Positions 34,406 through 43,073 are shown, counted from the stretch's first letter. The stretch is 48,821 bases of DNA from Acidimicrobiales bacterium (GCA_035316325.1 DATHJB010000060.1:1-48821); one strand, 5' to 3'. Made by a program: numbers and translations. The notes: a model not told the origin generated them from the sequence alone.

Positions 34406-35365
34406 ATGCTGCCGCTGATCGGGCGTCGGCTCGTCCTCCTGGTGCCGACGATCCTCCTCGTGACGCTAGGGATCTTCTCCCTCCTGGAGCTGGTCCCGGG
34501 CGACCCCGCGACCACCCTTGCCGGAGGCGCCAGCGCCACGCCCGAGCGGATCGCGGAGGTTCGGGAGGAGCTCGGCCTGAGCCGTCCATTCCTCGCCCGG
34601 TACGGCACCTGGTTGGGCGATGTCGTCCGTCTGGACTTCGGCGAGAGCCTGCTGACGGGCACGAGCGTCACCGAGGAGGTGCGGCATCGCTTGCCGGTCA
34701 CCTTGAGCCTGGTGCTCGGTTCGATGGTGGTCGGCATAGCCCTCGGCGTGCCCGTCGGGGTCATCGCCGGGGCACGGCAGCACGGCCTGGTCGACAGGGT
34801 GCTCCTGGCGATCACGAGCGTCTGGCTGTCCGTGCCCAACTTCGTGCTCGCCATCCTGCTGGTCAACTACCTCTCCATAGGGCTCGGCTGGTTCGATGCC
34901 GTCGGCTTCACGCGGCTGACGTCCCCGGAGGGCCTCCAGGTCGGCGATTGGCTGAAGTCGCTCACGCTGCCGTCCGTCGCGCTCGGCATCGGTACCGCGG
35001 CCCGGCTCGCCCGCCAGGTGCGAGCCGGGGTCGTGGACACGCTGCACGAGCCCTACGTGCGTACGGCCTGGGCCAAGGGATGCCGGCCTCTGACCGTGGT
35101 CGGCAAGCACGTCCTCAAGAACGCGGCGATCCCAGCGGTGACGGTGGCCGGTCTGCTCCTCGGCGGGATGCTCGGAGGCACGGTCATCGTCGAGACGGTC
35201 TTCGCCGTGCCGGGGATGGGTGACTACCTGGTCAAGGCAGTGACCAGCAAGGACATGCCCGTGATCCAAGGGGTGGCCGTCATGTTCGTCGTCGCCTTCG
35301 CCGTGATCAACCTCGCCGTCGACCTGATCTACGGCTGGCTGAACCCGAAGGTCTCCGTCTCGTGA
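34406..35365 (+). CDS. ABC transporter permease, DppB-like
   Basis: A 319-residue permease: LIGRRLVLLVPTILLVTLGIF for helix 1, LGLSRPFLARYGTWLGDVVRLDFGES in the first loop, and the coupling loop in VRTAWAKGCRPLTVVGKHVLKNA. Here the start is a normal ATG at 34406, unlike the paralogue at 13183. The 49-bp gap after the binding-protein gene contains nothing further. The stop overlaps the next start by four bases. Confidence 0.9.
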   Translation: MLPLIGRRLVLLVPTILLVTLGIFSLLELVPGDPATTLAGGASATPERIAEVREELGLSRPFLARYGTWLGDVVRLDFGESLLTGTSVTEEVRHRLPVTLSLVLGSMVVGIALGVPVGVIAGARQHGLVDRVLLAITSVWLSVPNFVLAILLVNYLSIGLGWFDAVGFTRLTSPEGLQVGDWLKSLTLPSVALGIGTAARLARQVRAGVVDTLHEPYVRTAWAKGCRPLTVVGKHVLKNAAIPAVTVAGLLLGGMLGGTVIVETVFAVPGMGDYLVKAVTSKDMPVIQGVAVMFVVAFAVINLAVDLIYGWLNPKVSVS

Positions 35366-37371
35366 GCTCGACCGCGACAACTCATTCGGCGTCGCACTGG
35401 GGGCGGGCGGGCCGTCGGCTCCGACGCGACCCCGTGGCCGCGGTCGCCTGCGCCTACCTGATCATCGTCGTCGTCATGGCGGTCTTCGCGCCGTTGATCG
35501 CCCAGCACGACCCCAACTTCCAGTACCTGTCCGAACGCTTGTCCGGTCCGTCGGGCACGCACTGGCTCGGCACCGACGACCTCGGCCGGGACACCTTCGC
35601 CCGGCTCCTGTTCGGCGCCAGGGTGTCGCTCCAGACCAGCGTCCTCGTCGCCCTCCTCGCCGTCGCCATCGCCGTCCCTATCGGGCTCGTCGCCGGCTAC
35701 CGATCGGGTTTGGTCGACCTCGCGGTGATGCGGGTCACCGATGCACTGCTCTCCGTTCCCCCGCTGGTGATCGCCCTCGCCGTCGCCGGCATCCTCGGAC
35801 CGGGAACGCGCAACGCAGTCATCGCACTGACCGTGGTGGTCGTGCCCGGGCTCGTGCGCCTTGTTCGGGCGCAAGCCCTCGCCATCCGCGAGGAGGGCTA
35901 CGTCGAAGCGTCGAAGGCGATCGGGACCCGCTCGAACGTGATCCTCGCTCGACGGATCTTCCCGCATGTGCTGTCGTCGCTACTGGTCCAGGTTTCGGTC
36001 GTGCTGGGAACGATCCTCGTCGTGGAGGCCTCGCTGAGCTTCCTGGGTCTGGGTCAGCAGCTGCCCCATGCTTCCTGGGGCGCCATGCTGAAGTCCGGCT
36101 TCGCGCTCATCGCCACCGATGCTCGGCTGATCCTGGTGCCTGCGATCGCCATCACCCTCACGACGCTGGCGTTCAACGCCCTCGGCGACGGCCTGCGCGA
36201 CGCACTGGTCAGCGGTGGGCGAGAGCTGCACCGCCGTGTCGGCGACGTCCTCGGTACGACGTCGGTCGTGCCAGGGGCGCAGAGGGATCGCCAGGGCTCT
36301 GTGCCCGGCGAGCGAGTGCAGGGCGTCGACGACGCGGTCCTTTCCATCCGCAACCTCCGCGTCGGTTTCGACTCGGGATCCGACGTCGTCGAAGTGCTCG
36401 ACGGCGTGAACCTCGAAGTGCACAGGGGCGAGATCCTCGGCCTCGTCGGTGAGAGCGGCTGCGGCAAGACGGTCACGTCGCAGTCGATCCTGCGGCTGCT
36501 GCCCTCGCCGCCGGCGCGGATCCTCGCCGGGGAGATCTGCTTCGAGGGACGCGACCTCCTGACGCTGTCGCCGAAGGGGATGCGGAGCGTCCGTGGTTCG
36601 GAGATCGCGATGATCTTCCAGGACCCGATGGCCAGCCTCAACCCCGCGTTCACCATCGGCGACCAACTCATCGAGGCCCAACGCGTCCACCGAAAGGTGT
36701 CCCGGTCCGCCGCTCGTGAACGGGCCATCGAACTACTCGACCGCGTCGGTATCTCCGATCCCGAACGCCGCCTCGAGGAGTACCCACACACGCTCTCCGG
36801 TGGCATGCGCCAGCGGGCCCTCATCGCGATGGCACTCGCCAACGATCCGAAGCTACTCATCGCGGACGAGCCGACCACCGCGCTCGACGTCACGGTGCAG
36901 GCCCAGATCCTCGAGCTCATCCGAGATCTGAGCAGGGAGCGTGGGATGTCGGTCGTCTTCGTGACGCACGACCTCGGTGTCGTGCAGGAGCTTTGCGACA
37001 GGGTCGCGGTGATGTACGCCGGCCAGATCGTCGAGCAGAGCACGGTCGAGCAACTCTTCGACGGTCCACTCCATCCCTACACACGGGCGCTCCTCCGCTC
37101 GCGGCCCCGGCTCGGCGCACGTCTGGATCGGCTGCCGTCCATCTCGGGTGTCGTCCCTTCACCCGATGCCATGCCGGAAGGCTGCCGCTTCTTCGCCCGC
37201 TGCGACCACCGCGAGGATGCGTGCGCGGCCGCGTCGATCCCCACGTCGGAGGTCGCGGTCGGACGAATCGTGCGGTGCGTGCGCCACTCCGTTCCCGTTT
37301 CGACGGCGGCGGAGCTGAACGGAACGAGCAATCGAGCGGCGCCCGTCGCCGAGGCGATGGGGCAGTCATGA
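35362..37371 (+). CDS. Fused ABC permease-ATPase (DppC-DppD), second copy
   Basis: A 669-residue fusion from GTG 35362. The permease half has LGTDDLGRDTFARLLFGARVS and the coupling loop EASKAIGTRSNVILARRIFP. The ATPase half has Walker A GESGCGKT, IFQDPMASLNPAF Q-loop, LSGGMRQR signature, ADEPTTALD Walker B, THD switch and a cysteine-containing C-terminal tail. The domain order equals that of the 14109 protein, but the sequences differ enough to indicate old divergence. Confidence 0.92.
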   Translation: MSSTATTHSASHWGRAGRRLRRDPVAAVACAYLIIVVVMAVFAPLIAQHDPNFQYLSERLSGPSGTHWLGTDDLGRDTFARLLFGARVSLQTSVLVALLAVAIAVPIGLVAGYRSGLVDLAVMRVTDALLSVPPLVIALAVAGILGPGTRNAVIALTVVVVPGLVRLVRAQALAIREEGYVEASKAIGTRSNVILARRIFPHVLSSLLVQVSVVLGTILVVEASLSFLGLGQQLPHASWGAMLKSGFALIATDARLILVPAIAITLTTLAFNALGDGLRDALVSGGRELHRRVGDVLGTTSVVPGAQRDRQGSVPGERVQGVDDAVLSIRNLRVGFDSGSDVVEVLDGVNLEVHRGEILGLVGESGCGKTVTSQSILRLLPSPPARILAGEICFEGRDLLTLSPKGMRSVRGSEIAMIFQDPMASLNPAFTIGDQLIEAQRVHRKVSRSAARERAIELLDRVGISDPERRLEEYPHTLSGGMRQRALIAMALANDPKLLIADEPTTALDVTVQAQILELIRDLSRERGMSVVFVTHDLGVVQELCDRVAVMYAGQIVEQSTVEQLFDGPLHPYTRALLRSRPRLGARLDRLPSISGVVPSPDAMPEGCRFFARCDHREDACAAASIPTSEVAVGRIVRCVRHSVPVSTAAELNGTSNRAAPVAEAMGQS

Positions 37372-38399
37372 CGGCACTGCTCGAGCTGCGAGGGGTCAGC
37401 AAGGAGTTCCCCCTCCGCAGCGCGTTCCTTCGTCGGAGGACGAGTTCGACCCGAGCGGTCGATTCGGTCGACCTGGTCCTCAACCGGGGTGAGACCCTCG
37501 GCCTCGTCGGCGAGTCGGGCTCGGGCAAGACGACGCTGGGTCGCATCGCGCTCGGGCTGATCGAACCGACAGCAGGACAGGTCCTCGTCGACGGCATCGA
37601 CCTCGCAAACCTCGAGGTCAGGGAGCGCCAGGCCGTGCGTCGGCGGGTGCAGTTCGTCTTCCAGGATCCGTACTCGTCACTCGATCCCTTCACGCCGGTG
37701 GGCGACTCGATCGCCGAGCCGCTGCGCACCCACCACTTCGGTGATCGCACCAGCCGCCCGGATCGTGTCGCCGAGCTCCTCGAGCTCGTCGGCCTGCGTC
37801 CCGCCTTCGCGCAGCGGTACCCGCGGGAGTTCTCCGGCGGCCAGCTCCAGCGCATCGCCATCGCCCGCGCCCTGGCCCTCGACCCGGAGCTCGTCGTGCT
37901 CGACGAGCCGGTCAGCTCGCTCGACGTGTCGACCCAGGCCGACGTCATCAACCTCCTCGCCAAGCTCCAGGCGGAGCTCGGCGTCGCCTATCTCTTCATC
38001 GCCCACGACCTCGCCGTGGTGGACCACATCAGCACCCGGATCGCCGTGATGTACCTCGGGCGGATCGTCGAGGAAGGTCCAGCGGATGTCGTCGTGGCGA
38101 AACCGAAGCATCCGTACACACTTGCCCTCCTCTCGGCAGTGCCGGGCGACGAACTACGCGAGCGCGATCGTCGGCCACGCATCGTCCTGCAGGGGGAGCT
38201 GCCGTCGCCGCGGGCGAAGGTCGCCGGTTGCCGGTTCCACACGAGGTGCCCGTTGGCGATGAAGGTGTGTCGCGACGCAACCCCCGATCCGATCCTCGCC
38301 CCCGATGGATCCTCGGCGTGGTGCCACCTGCACGCGCCGGGCAAGATCGCGGAGATCCAGTCGCTGGTCGAGCTGCGGTTGCCGGAACTGCAGCGGTGA
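37368..38399 (+). CDS. ABC transporter ATP-binding protein, DppF-like
   Basis: A 343-residue ATPase from ATG 37368: Walker A GESGSGKT, VFQDPYSSLDPFTPV, FSGGQLQR signature, VLDEPVSSLD, AHD in place of THD/SHD (histidine kept), and the C-terminal GCRFHTRCPLAMKVC segment. It completes the second Dpp importer and overlaps its neighbours on both sides by four bases. Confidence 0.92.
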   Translation: MTALLELRGVSKEFPLRSAFLRRRTSSTRAVDSVDLVLNRGETLGLVGESGSGKTTLGRIALGLIEPTAGQVLVDGIDLANLEVRERQAVRRRVQFVFQDPYSSLDPFTPVGDSIAEPLRTHHFGDRTSRPDRVAELLELVGLRPAFAQRYPREFSGGQLQRIAIARALALDPELVVLDEPVSSLDVSTQADVINLLAKLQAELGVAYLFIAHDLAVVDHISTRIAVMYLGRIVEEGPADVVVAKPKHPYTLALLSAVPGDELRERDRRPRIVLQGELPSPRAKVAGCRFHTRCPLAMKVCRDATPDPILAPDGSSAWCHLHAPGKIAEIQSLVELRLPELQR

Positions 38400-39718
38400 G
38401 AGCCCAAGGGCGCCGCCCCGGGCGCGAGCGCCCCGAGAGCTCTGCGCGAGCAGCCTTCGGCTACCGGGCCTTCCGCACGGTGTTCGTCGGTTCGTTCGTC
38501 GCCAACGTCGGCACGTGGATGCGTCACGTCGTCCTGATGGCCTTCGCCTACGAGTTGACGGAGTCGGCAGGGTTCGTCGGGCAGATCACGTTCGTCTATC
38601 TCGCGCCGGTGCTGGTGCTCGGGCTCCCGGGGGGCTTGCTCGTCGATCGTCTGGACCGGCGGAAGCTGCTCGTCGGTCTGGCCGTCACGCAGATGCTGCT
38701 GTCGTTCGCGCTTGCGCGCGTCGTGGTCGGGGAGAACGTGACGCCCGGCCTCCTGCTGGTGGTCACGGCCGGCTTCGGAGTCTGCAACGCCCTCTACATG
38801 CCCGCGTACATGGCCCTTCTCCCAGGAATGGTCGAGCGCAGGCACCTCGCCGGCGCCATCTCGTTGATGAGCGCGCAGCAGAACGCGACACGGGTGATCG
38901 GGCCGGTGGCGGCGGGCGCCTGCCTGGTGGCGCTCGAGCCGTGGCACATCTTCGTGATCGCCGGGCTGGCGATGATCTTCGTCATCGTCACGCTCGTGCG
39001 GGTGCCGATCGCGAGCGTGGAACGGGCGCGATCGGAGCCCTTGAAGGAGGCGCTGCTGGCCGGCTTCGCGACCGGTCGACACAACCGGGTCGTGGGCAGG
39101 GCGCTCGTCACCATCACGGTCTTCTCGTTCGCGTGCCTCTACTTCGTCAACCAGCTACCGGTGATCGCAGAGGAGAACCTCGGCCTCGAAGCGACCTCCC
39201 CCGCCTATGGCGTCTTCTACGCCTGCTTCGGACTCGGTGCCGTGCTCGGCGCGCTCTCGAACGGGACCATCTTCAGCCGAGTCTCCCAGGCCGCCGTCGT
39301 CCGTAGGGGCCTTGTTGCGTTCGCTTTCCTGCTTGCAGCTTTCGCGCTCGTCAGAGGGCCGATCGGCGGATCGATCCTCGTGATCGGCGTCGGCGCCAGC
39401 TACCTCGCCGCGACGACCGCCCTCACCAGTTCGTTCCAGGTCGAGCTCGAGGACCACGAGCGCGGTCGTCTCAGCACCCTCTGGACGATGGCGTTCGCAG
39501 GGACGGTCGGTGCGTCGAGCCTCATGCTCGGCCCGATAGCCGATGCGGTCGGCTCGATGGCGGTCCTGCTGGCCGGTGCCGCGATCGCATTGCCATTGGC
39601 CTGGTACGCCGATCTCAGGCCGGGCCGGCGAGCAGCCGACGTACGGGTCGCCGACCCGATCGGGCCGTGCCCTGCCGAGCCCGTCACGTTGCAGCCGAAT
39701 GCGACAGGTACAACGTGA
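38396..39718 (+). CDS. MFS transporter, EntS-like (MFS_3) exporter
   Basis: A 440-residue, roughly 12-helix transporter from GTG 38396. Residues 20-60 read GYRAFRTVFVGSFVANVGTW then MRHVVLMAFAYELT, typical of enterobactin-exporter-like MFS proteins, with GLLVDRLDRRKLLVG as the loop 2-3 motif. It probably exports a metabolite or toxic intermediate of the pathway imported by the Dpp system. Its 3' end overlaps the convergent marR gene by 35 bp. Confidence 0.88.
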   Translation: MRAQGRRPGRERPESSARAAFGYRAFRTVFVGSFVANVGTWMRHVVLMAFAYELTESAGFVGQITFVYLAPVLVLGLPGGLLVDRLDRRKLLVGLAVTQMLLSFALARVVVGENVTPGLLLVVTAGFGVCNALYMPAYMALLPGMVERRHLAGAISLMSAQQNATRVIGPVAAGACLVALEPWHIFVIAGLAMIFVIVTLVRVPIASVERARSEPLKEALLAGFATGRHNRVVGRALVTITVFSFACLYFVNQLPVIAEENLGLEATSPAYGVFYACFGLGAVLGALSNGTIFSRVSQAAVVRRGLVAFAFLLAAFALVRGPIGGSILVIGVGASYLAATTALTSSFQVELEDHERGRLSTLWTMAFAGTVGASSLMLGPIADAVGSMAVLLAGAAIALPLAWYADLRPGRRAADVRVADPIGPCPAEPVTLQPNATGTT

Positions 39719-40115
39719 TCAGCTCGATGAACGTCTCGAGCTGCTCATCCGTGAACGGGGCGAGGAGCCGTCGCTCGACCTCCCACAGATCGTCCAACGC
39801 AACCGCGAGCACCTCCTTGCCTGTCTCCGTCAGGGAGGACCGGACCAGCTTGCGTCCGTTGGGCTCCTGCAACCGCTCGATGAGCCCCTTGCTCTCGAGC
39901 GTGGCCAGGGCGGCCGACGAAGCCTGCGGGGACGTGCCAAAGCGCCGGGCCATATCCGCACCGGAAAGGCCCGGTTGCTCCGCCAGCCGCCTGAGCATGC
40001 CCAATTGCGTGGGGGTGATGCCGTGGGGACGGGTCGCAGCATCGAGCTCCTGGCGGGTGAGCCTGTGCAACTCGACGATCAGCCGTCCGACCGTAACGCG
40101 AGGAGGTTGTGACAT
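39684..40115 (-). CDS. MarR-family transcriptional regulator
   Basis: A 143-residue winged-helix regulator: LIVELHRLTRQELDAATRPH dimer helix, ITPTQLGMLRRLAEQPGLSG, recognition region MARRFGTSPQASSAALATLE, wing LQEPNGRKLVRSSLTETGKE. It is the only transcription factor in the window and so the local candidate for the operators at P1-P5, most plausibly for the ACCTGACCG motif found 9 bp before its own start. Confidence 0.93.
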   Translation of the reverse strand: MSQPPRVTVGRLIVELHRLTRQELDAATRPHGITPTQLGMLRRLAEQPGLSGADMARRFGTSPQASSAALATLESKGLIERLQEPNGRKLVRSSLTETGKEVLAVALDDLWEVERRLLAPFTDEQLETFIELITLYLSHSAAT

Positions 40116-40232
40116 TGCGTCGCACCTGACCGTTAGAGGATCCGTAGAGAACGAAGCAATCGTACCGGCTGTATCAAGACCATTGAGGCAGCCCGCTCAG
40201 CTCGCGTGTGCGAGCGAAGGAGGTGGCCAGCG
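40116..40232. promoter_or_regulatory. Divergent region between marR and the small-protein/ligase operon
   Basis: ACCTGACCG at 40124-40132 is shared with P2 and P5. CGTT at 40131-40134 and AACG at 40150-40153 flank GGATCC, a possible loose inverted repeat. A 6-bp stem with GTGT loop (GCTCGC at 40200-40205, GCGAGC at 40210-40215) ends one base before the ribosome site AAGGAGG at 40217-40223, so it could modulate translation of the small gene. Confidence 0.5.
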
Positions 40233-40541
40233 ATGGAACTGAAGCCCGGCACCCGTCTGCGGTCAGCCGCATGCTCGACCGAGATCGTCGTGGTCAAAGC
40301 GCCCGAGGGCGACGTGGACCTGCGCTGCGGCGGCCTGTCGATGTTGCCGCTCCCTGACGAAGGCGCTCCGAGCGGCGAGCCGACCCCGCCGTTCGACGAG
40401 GGCACCCTGGTCGGCAAGCGCTACGTCAGCGTCGACGACTCGCTCGAAGCGCTCTGCAGCAAGGCCGGCGCCGGTTCCCTGTCGGTTGGCGGTGCCGCCT
40501 TGTTGATCAAGGGAGCCAAGCCGCTCCCCTCCTCCGACTGA
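40233..40541 (+). CDS. Small conserved protein of unknown function
   Basis: A 102-residue protein from ATG 40233 with a near-perfect AAGGAGG site. It reads LKPGTRLRSAACSTEIVVVK then DVDLRCGGLSMLP, with cysteines in both, and ends GAKPLPSSD. I believe similar small proteins sit beside acyl-CoA ligases in actinobacteria, but I cannot name a family. No membrane segment or signal. It is 15 bp upstream of the ligase and probably a cofactor or partner for it. Confidence 0.75.
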   Translation: MELKPGTRLRSAACSTEIVVVKAPEGDVDLRCGGLSMLPLPDEGAPSGEPTPPFDEGTLVGKRYVSVDDSLEALCSKAGAGSLSVGGAALLIKGAKPLPSSD

Positions 40542-40556
40542 CGCAGGCAGGGACCG

Positions 40557-42074
40557 ATGCACACCGGCATGATCCTCGAGATGGCCGCCGACTCGCTCGG
40601 CGAACGGACCGCGCTCGGCGCACGGGGCGAGGGTTGGACCTTCGCCGAGCTCGGGGTCCGGGCGCGGCGTGCCGGCTCGCTGCTGGCACGACGGACCGTC
40701 GACAACATCGTCTTGATCGACGAGAACTCGCCAGCGGTCCCTGTGGCGCTCTTCGGCGCTGGCATCGCCGCCAAGCCCTTCGTGCCCGTGAACTATCGCC
40801 TCGCCGACGAGCGCCTGGTGGCGATCGTCCAGCGCACCGCGCCAGCAGTGGTGATCGCCGGCGACGGCGTCGCCGAGCGACTCGCCGGCGTGCGTGAGAT
40901 CGACGTCATCTCGCGGTTCGACTTCCTCGCCTCGATCGAGGACGAGTCCGTCCCGGAGTCCGATGGATGGGCTTGCGATCCCGACGCCGTCGCGGTGTTG
41001 TTGTTCACCAGCGGGACCACGGGCGAGCCGAAGGCGGCCGTGCTCCGGCACCGCAACCTGGCGGCGTACATCGTCGCATCCCTCGAGTTCGGAACGGCAG
41101 GCGAGGACGAAGCGGCAGTCGTGTCGGTCCCGCCGTACCACGTCGCCGCGGTCTCCGCGGTCCTGTCGAACACCTACCTCGGGCGTCGCGTCGTGCAGCT
41201 CGAGCGGTTCGATCCGCAGGCGTGGGTCGACGTCGTGGAGCGTTCGTCGGTGACGCACGGCATGGTCGTCCCCACGATGCTCAACCGGATCCTCGACGTC
41301 GTCCAGGCTGACGGCCAGGGCCTACCGTCCCTCCGGTCGCTCGCCTACGGGGGTGGACCGATGCCGAGAGCCGTGGTCGAGCGCGCCATGCGGTTGCTGC
41401 CGGAGACGGACATGGTGAACGCGTACGGGCTCACCGAGACCTCCAGCACCGTCGCGGTGCTCGGACCGTCGGACCATCGGCTGGCCGCGACGAGCGACGA
41501 TCCCGAGGTTCGGGCTCGGCTCAGCTCCGTCGGGCGGCCGTTGCCCGGCATCGAGGTCTCGATTCGCAACGAGCTCGGCGGGCCGGTGCCTCCTGGTCAC
41601 GCCGGCGAGATCTGGGTTCGGGGCGAGCAGGTCTCAGGCGAGTACCTCGGACGCGGGGGCGGCGCCGACGACGGCTGGTTCAACACCCGCGACGCCGGCG
41701 TTCTGGACGCAGCCGGTTACCTCTACCTGCGCGGACGCCTCGACGACGTCATCGTGCGTGGTGGCGAGAACCTGAGGCCCGAGGAGATCGAGGCGGTGCT
41801 ACTCGACCATCCGACGGTCGGCGCGGCGGCCGTCGTCGGAGTCCCCGACGAGGAGTGGGGCGAACGAGTCGTGGCGGCGGTCGTCCTCCGTGCCGGCGCC
41901 GAGGCGTCGGAGAAGGAGCTGCGGCAGCACGTCCGGCAGGTGCTGCGATCCGCCCGGACGCCGGAGCGCGTCTTCTTCTACGACGAGCTGCCCTACAACG
42001 AGACCGGCAAGCTCCTGCGCCGCGTCCTCCGAGACGAGCTGGCAGCCCAACCGGCCGTGTCCGGACAGGGCTAG
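40557..42074 (+). CDS. AMP-forming acyl-CoA ligase (second copy)
   Basis: A 505-residue ligase: P-loop LLFTSGTTGEPKAA, YGLTETSS, NTRDAG (usually TGD), GRLDDVIVRGGENLRPEEIE in the hinge, and the catalytic lysine in NETGK near the C-terminus. N in place of the first S/T of the TGD motif is conservative. It likely activates the acid released by the 27658-32681 pathway. Confidence 0.92.
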   Translation: MHTGMILEMAADSLGERTALGARGEGWTFAELGVRARRAGSLLARRTVDNIVLIDENSPAVPVALFGAGIAAKPFVPVNYRLADERLVAIVQRTAPAVVIAGDGVAERLAGVREIDVISRFDFLASIEDESVPESDGWACDPDAVAVLLFTSGTTGEPKAAVLRHRNLAAYIVASLEFGTAGEDEAAVVSVPPYHVAAVSAVLSNTYLGRRVVQLERFDPQAWVDVVERSSVTHGMVVPTMLNRILDVVQADGQGLPSLRSLAYGGGPMPRAVVERAMRLLPETDMVNAYGLTETSSTVAVLGPSDHRLAATSDDPEVRARLSSVGRPLPGIEVSIRNELGGPVPPGHAGEIWVRGEQVSGEYLGRGGGADDGWFNTRDAGVLDAAGYLYLRGRLDDVIVRGGENLRPEEIEAVLLDHPTVGAAAVVGVPDEEWGERVVAAVVLRAGAEASEKELRQHVRQVLRSARTPERVFFYDELPYNETGKLLRRVLRDELAAQPAVSGQG

Positions 42075-42136
42075 CTTCCGGCTCCGAGCCGATCGAGGGC
42101 GAGGCGTGATGCCGAGCCCGATACTCCGACGAGGGA

Positions 42137-42182
42137 GTGGAGCTAGTGGGAATCGAACCCACGACCTCTTCCATGCCATGGA
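42137..42182 (-). pseudogene. 3' fragment of a tRNA-Ala(GGC) gene
   Basis: On the - strand the sequence runs from the anticodon loop ATGGCAT (42173-42179, anticodon GGC) through the 3' anticodon strand GGAAG, variable AGGTC, a perfect T-arm (GTGGG-TTCGATT-CCCAC, 42146-42162), acceptor 3' strand TAGCTCC (42139-42145) and discriminator A at 42138. On the 5' side only three bases of the anticodon stem (TCC) pair; the D-arm and 5' acceptor strand are absent. No CCA is encoded. This is the half of a tRNA that integrases usually duplicate. A 5-bp hairpin (ACTCC-GACGAG-GGAGT, 42123-42138) adjoins it. Confidence 0.85.
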
Positions 42183-42515
42183 CTCGGTCATTAGTTCAAT
42201 GCGCTCCTCGGCGTCCATCTATTGCCATGCTATCACGGCAGGTCAGGGCGCTGTCGATCGCCCCGGAAGAGATCAATCGTTCACGCAGTGTCGCTTGATA
42301 CTTGTTTGAACTACCGCGTTGTGATCAGTCCTGCGAGGGTAAAAAGCTACGTTGCGAGCTACGTTCCTGCTTATCTGGGTGCAATTGCCTCGGACACGTC
42401 CGCTTGGCGGAGACACCTGTCTTCGGCAGGAGAGGTGGGGTAACGGGTGCTTCGCGTCTGAGCGGGGGTACGGGGGTGGGCTGGGGCGGGTCGGTCGGGC
42501 TGCGATGGTGTGGGG
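42183..42515. other. Gene-free, relatively AT-rich stretch
   Basis: No frame here looks coding. It holds a direct repeat AGCTACGTT at 42345-42353 and 42357-42365 (12-bp period), and a UUCG-type hairpin (CACCTGTC-TTCG-GCAG..AGGTG) at about 42414-42437. Base composition up to about 42400 is visibly lower in GC than in the flanking genes, as expected beside an insertion point. Confidence 0.6.
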
Positions 42516-43073
42516 ATGGTGTCGTCGGGTCGACGGGTCGTGGTGCTGGTGTCAGGACCCCCTGGGAGCGGCAAGTCGACCGTGGCAGTGCCATTGGCCG
42601 GCGCGCTCGGGTTCCCGCTGGTGGCCAAGGACTACGTGAAGGAAGCGATCTGGGACGCCGTCGGCCCACCGGTCGGTGACCTCACCTGGTCTCGCCGGAC
42701 CGGCGCAGCGGTGATGGAGGTCCTTTGGGCTGTCGCCGCACGATGCGACCGAGTCGTGCTGGAGGCGAACTTCCGTCCCCGGAGCCATTACGAGCGAGGC
42801 AAACTCGCAGGCCTGGACGCCTGCGTTGTCGAGGTCTACTGCTCATGCGCAGCTGAGATCGCTGCCTGTCGCTACGCAGCCCGCGCTTCATCTGATGCGC
42901 ACCACGCCGCGCACGTCGGACGCACCGTCACGCCCGAGGCCCTCGCCGAGTTCGACCGTCCTGTCGCCTTGGGCCCGGTCATCAGGGTCGACACAACCGC
43001 TCCCGTCGACATCCACACCCTGGCCAGCGATGTGTTTGCCCTCATCCGAGGGCCTGAAGCTCGCACCGTGTAA
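42516..43073 (+). CDS. P-loop kinase-like (AAA) protein
   Basis: A 185-residue single-domain protein with Walker A GPPGSGKST at residues 14-22, then KDYVKEAIWDAVGPPVGDL and VVLEANFRPRSHYERGKL. The layout is that of small nucleotide or antibiotic kinases (zeta-toxin/chloramphenicol phosphotransferase-like). ATG 42516 is preferred; GTG 42510 is two codons upstream. No antitoxin-like gene adjoins, so a toxin role is not supported. It stands alone beside the tRNA fragment and may be cargo of a mobile element. Confidence 0.75.
   Translation: MVSSGRRVVVLVSGPPGSGKSTVAVPLAGALGFPLVAKDYVKEAIWDAVGPPVGDLTWSRRTGAAVMEVLWAVAARCDRVVLEANFRPRSHYERGKLAGLDACVVEVYCSCAAEIAACRYAARASSDAHHAAHVGRTVTPEALAEFDRPVALGPVIRVDTTAPVDIHTLASDVFALIRGPEARTV

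Noticed and set aside
42137..42215. Intact tRNA gene on the - strand
   Set aside because: The 3' half is excellent, but there is no D-arm and the 5' acceptor candidate GGAGCGC pairs only partly with TAGCTCC, so it is a fragment.
41799..42218. 139-codon - strand frame across the tRNA fragment as an integrase tail
   Set aside because: It reads through the tRNA sequence (the familiar VRFPLAP-type artefact) and then opposite the ligase gene; no recombinase motif is visible.
42516..43073. Zeta-type toxin of a toxin-antitoxin pair
   Set aside because: The P-loop fits, but no small antitoxin gene precedes or follows it and other zeta motifs could not be identified.
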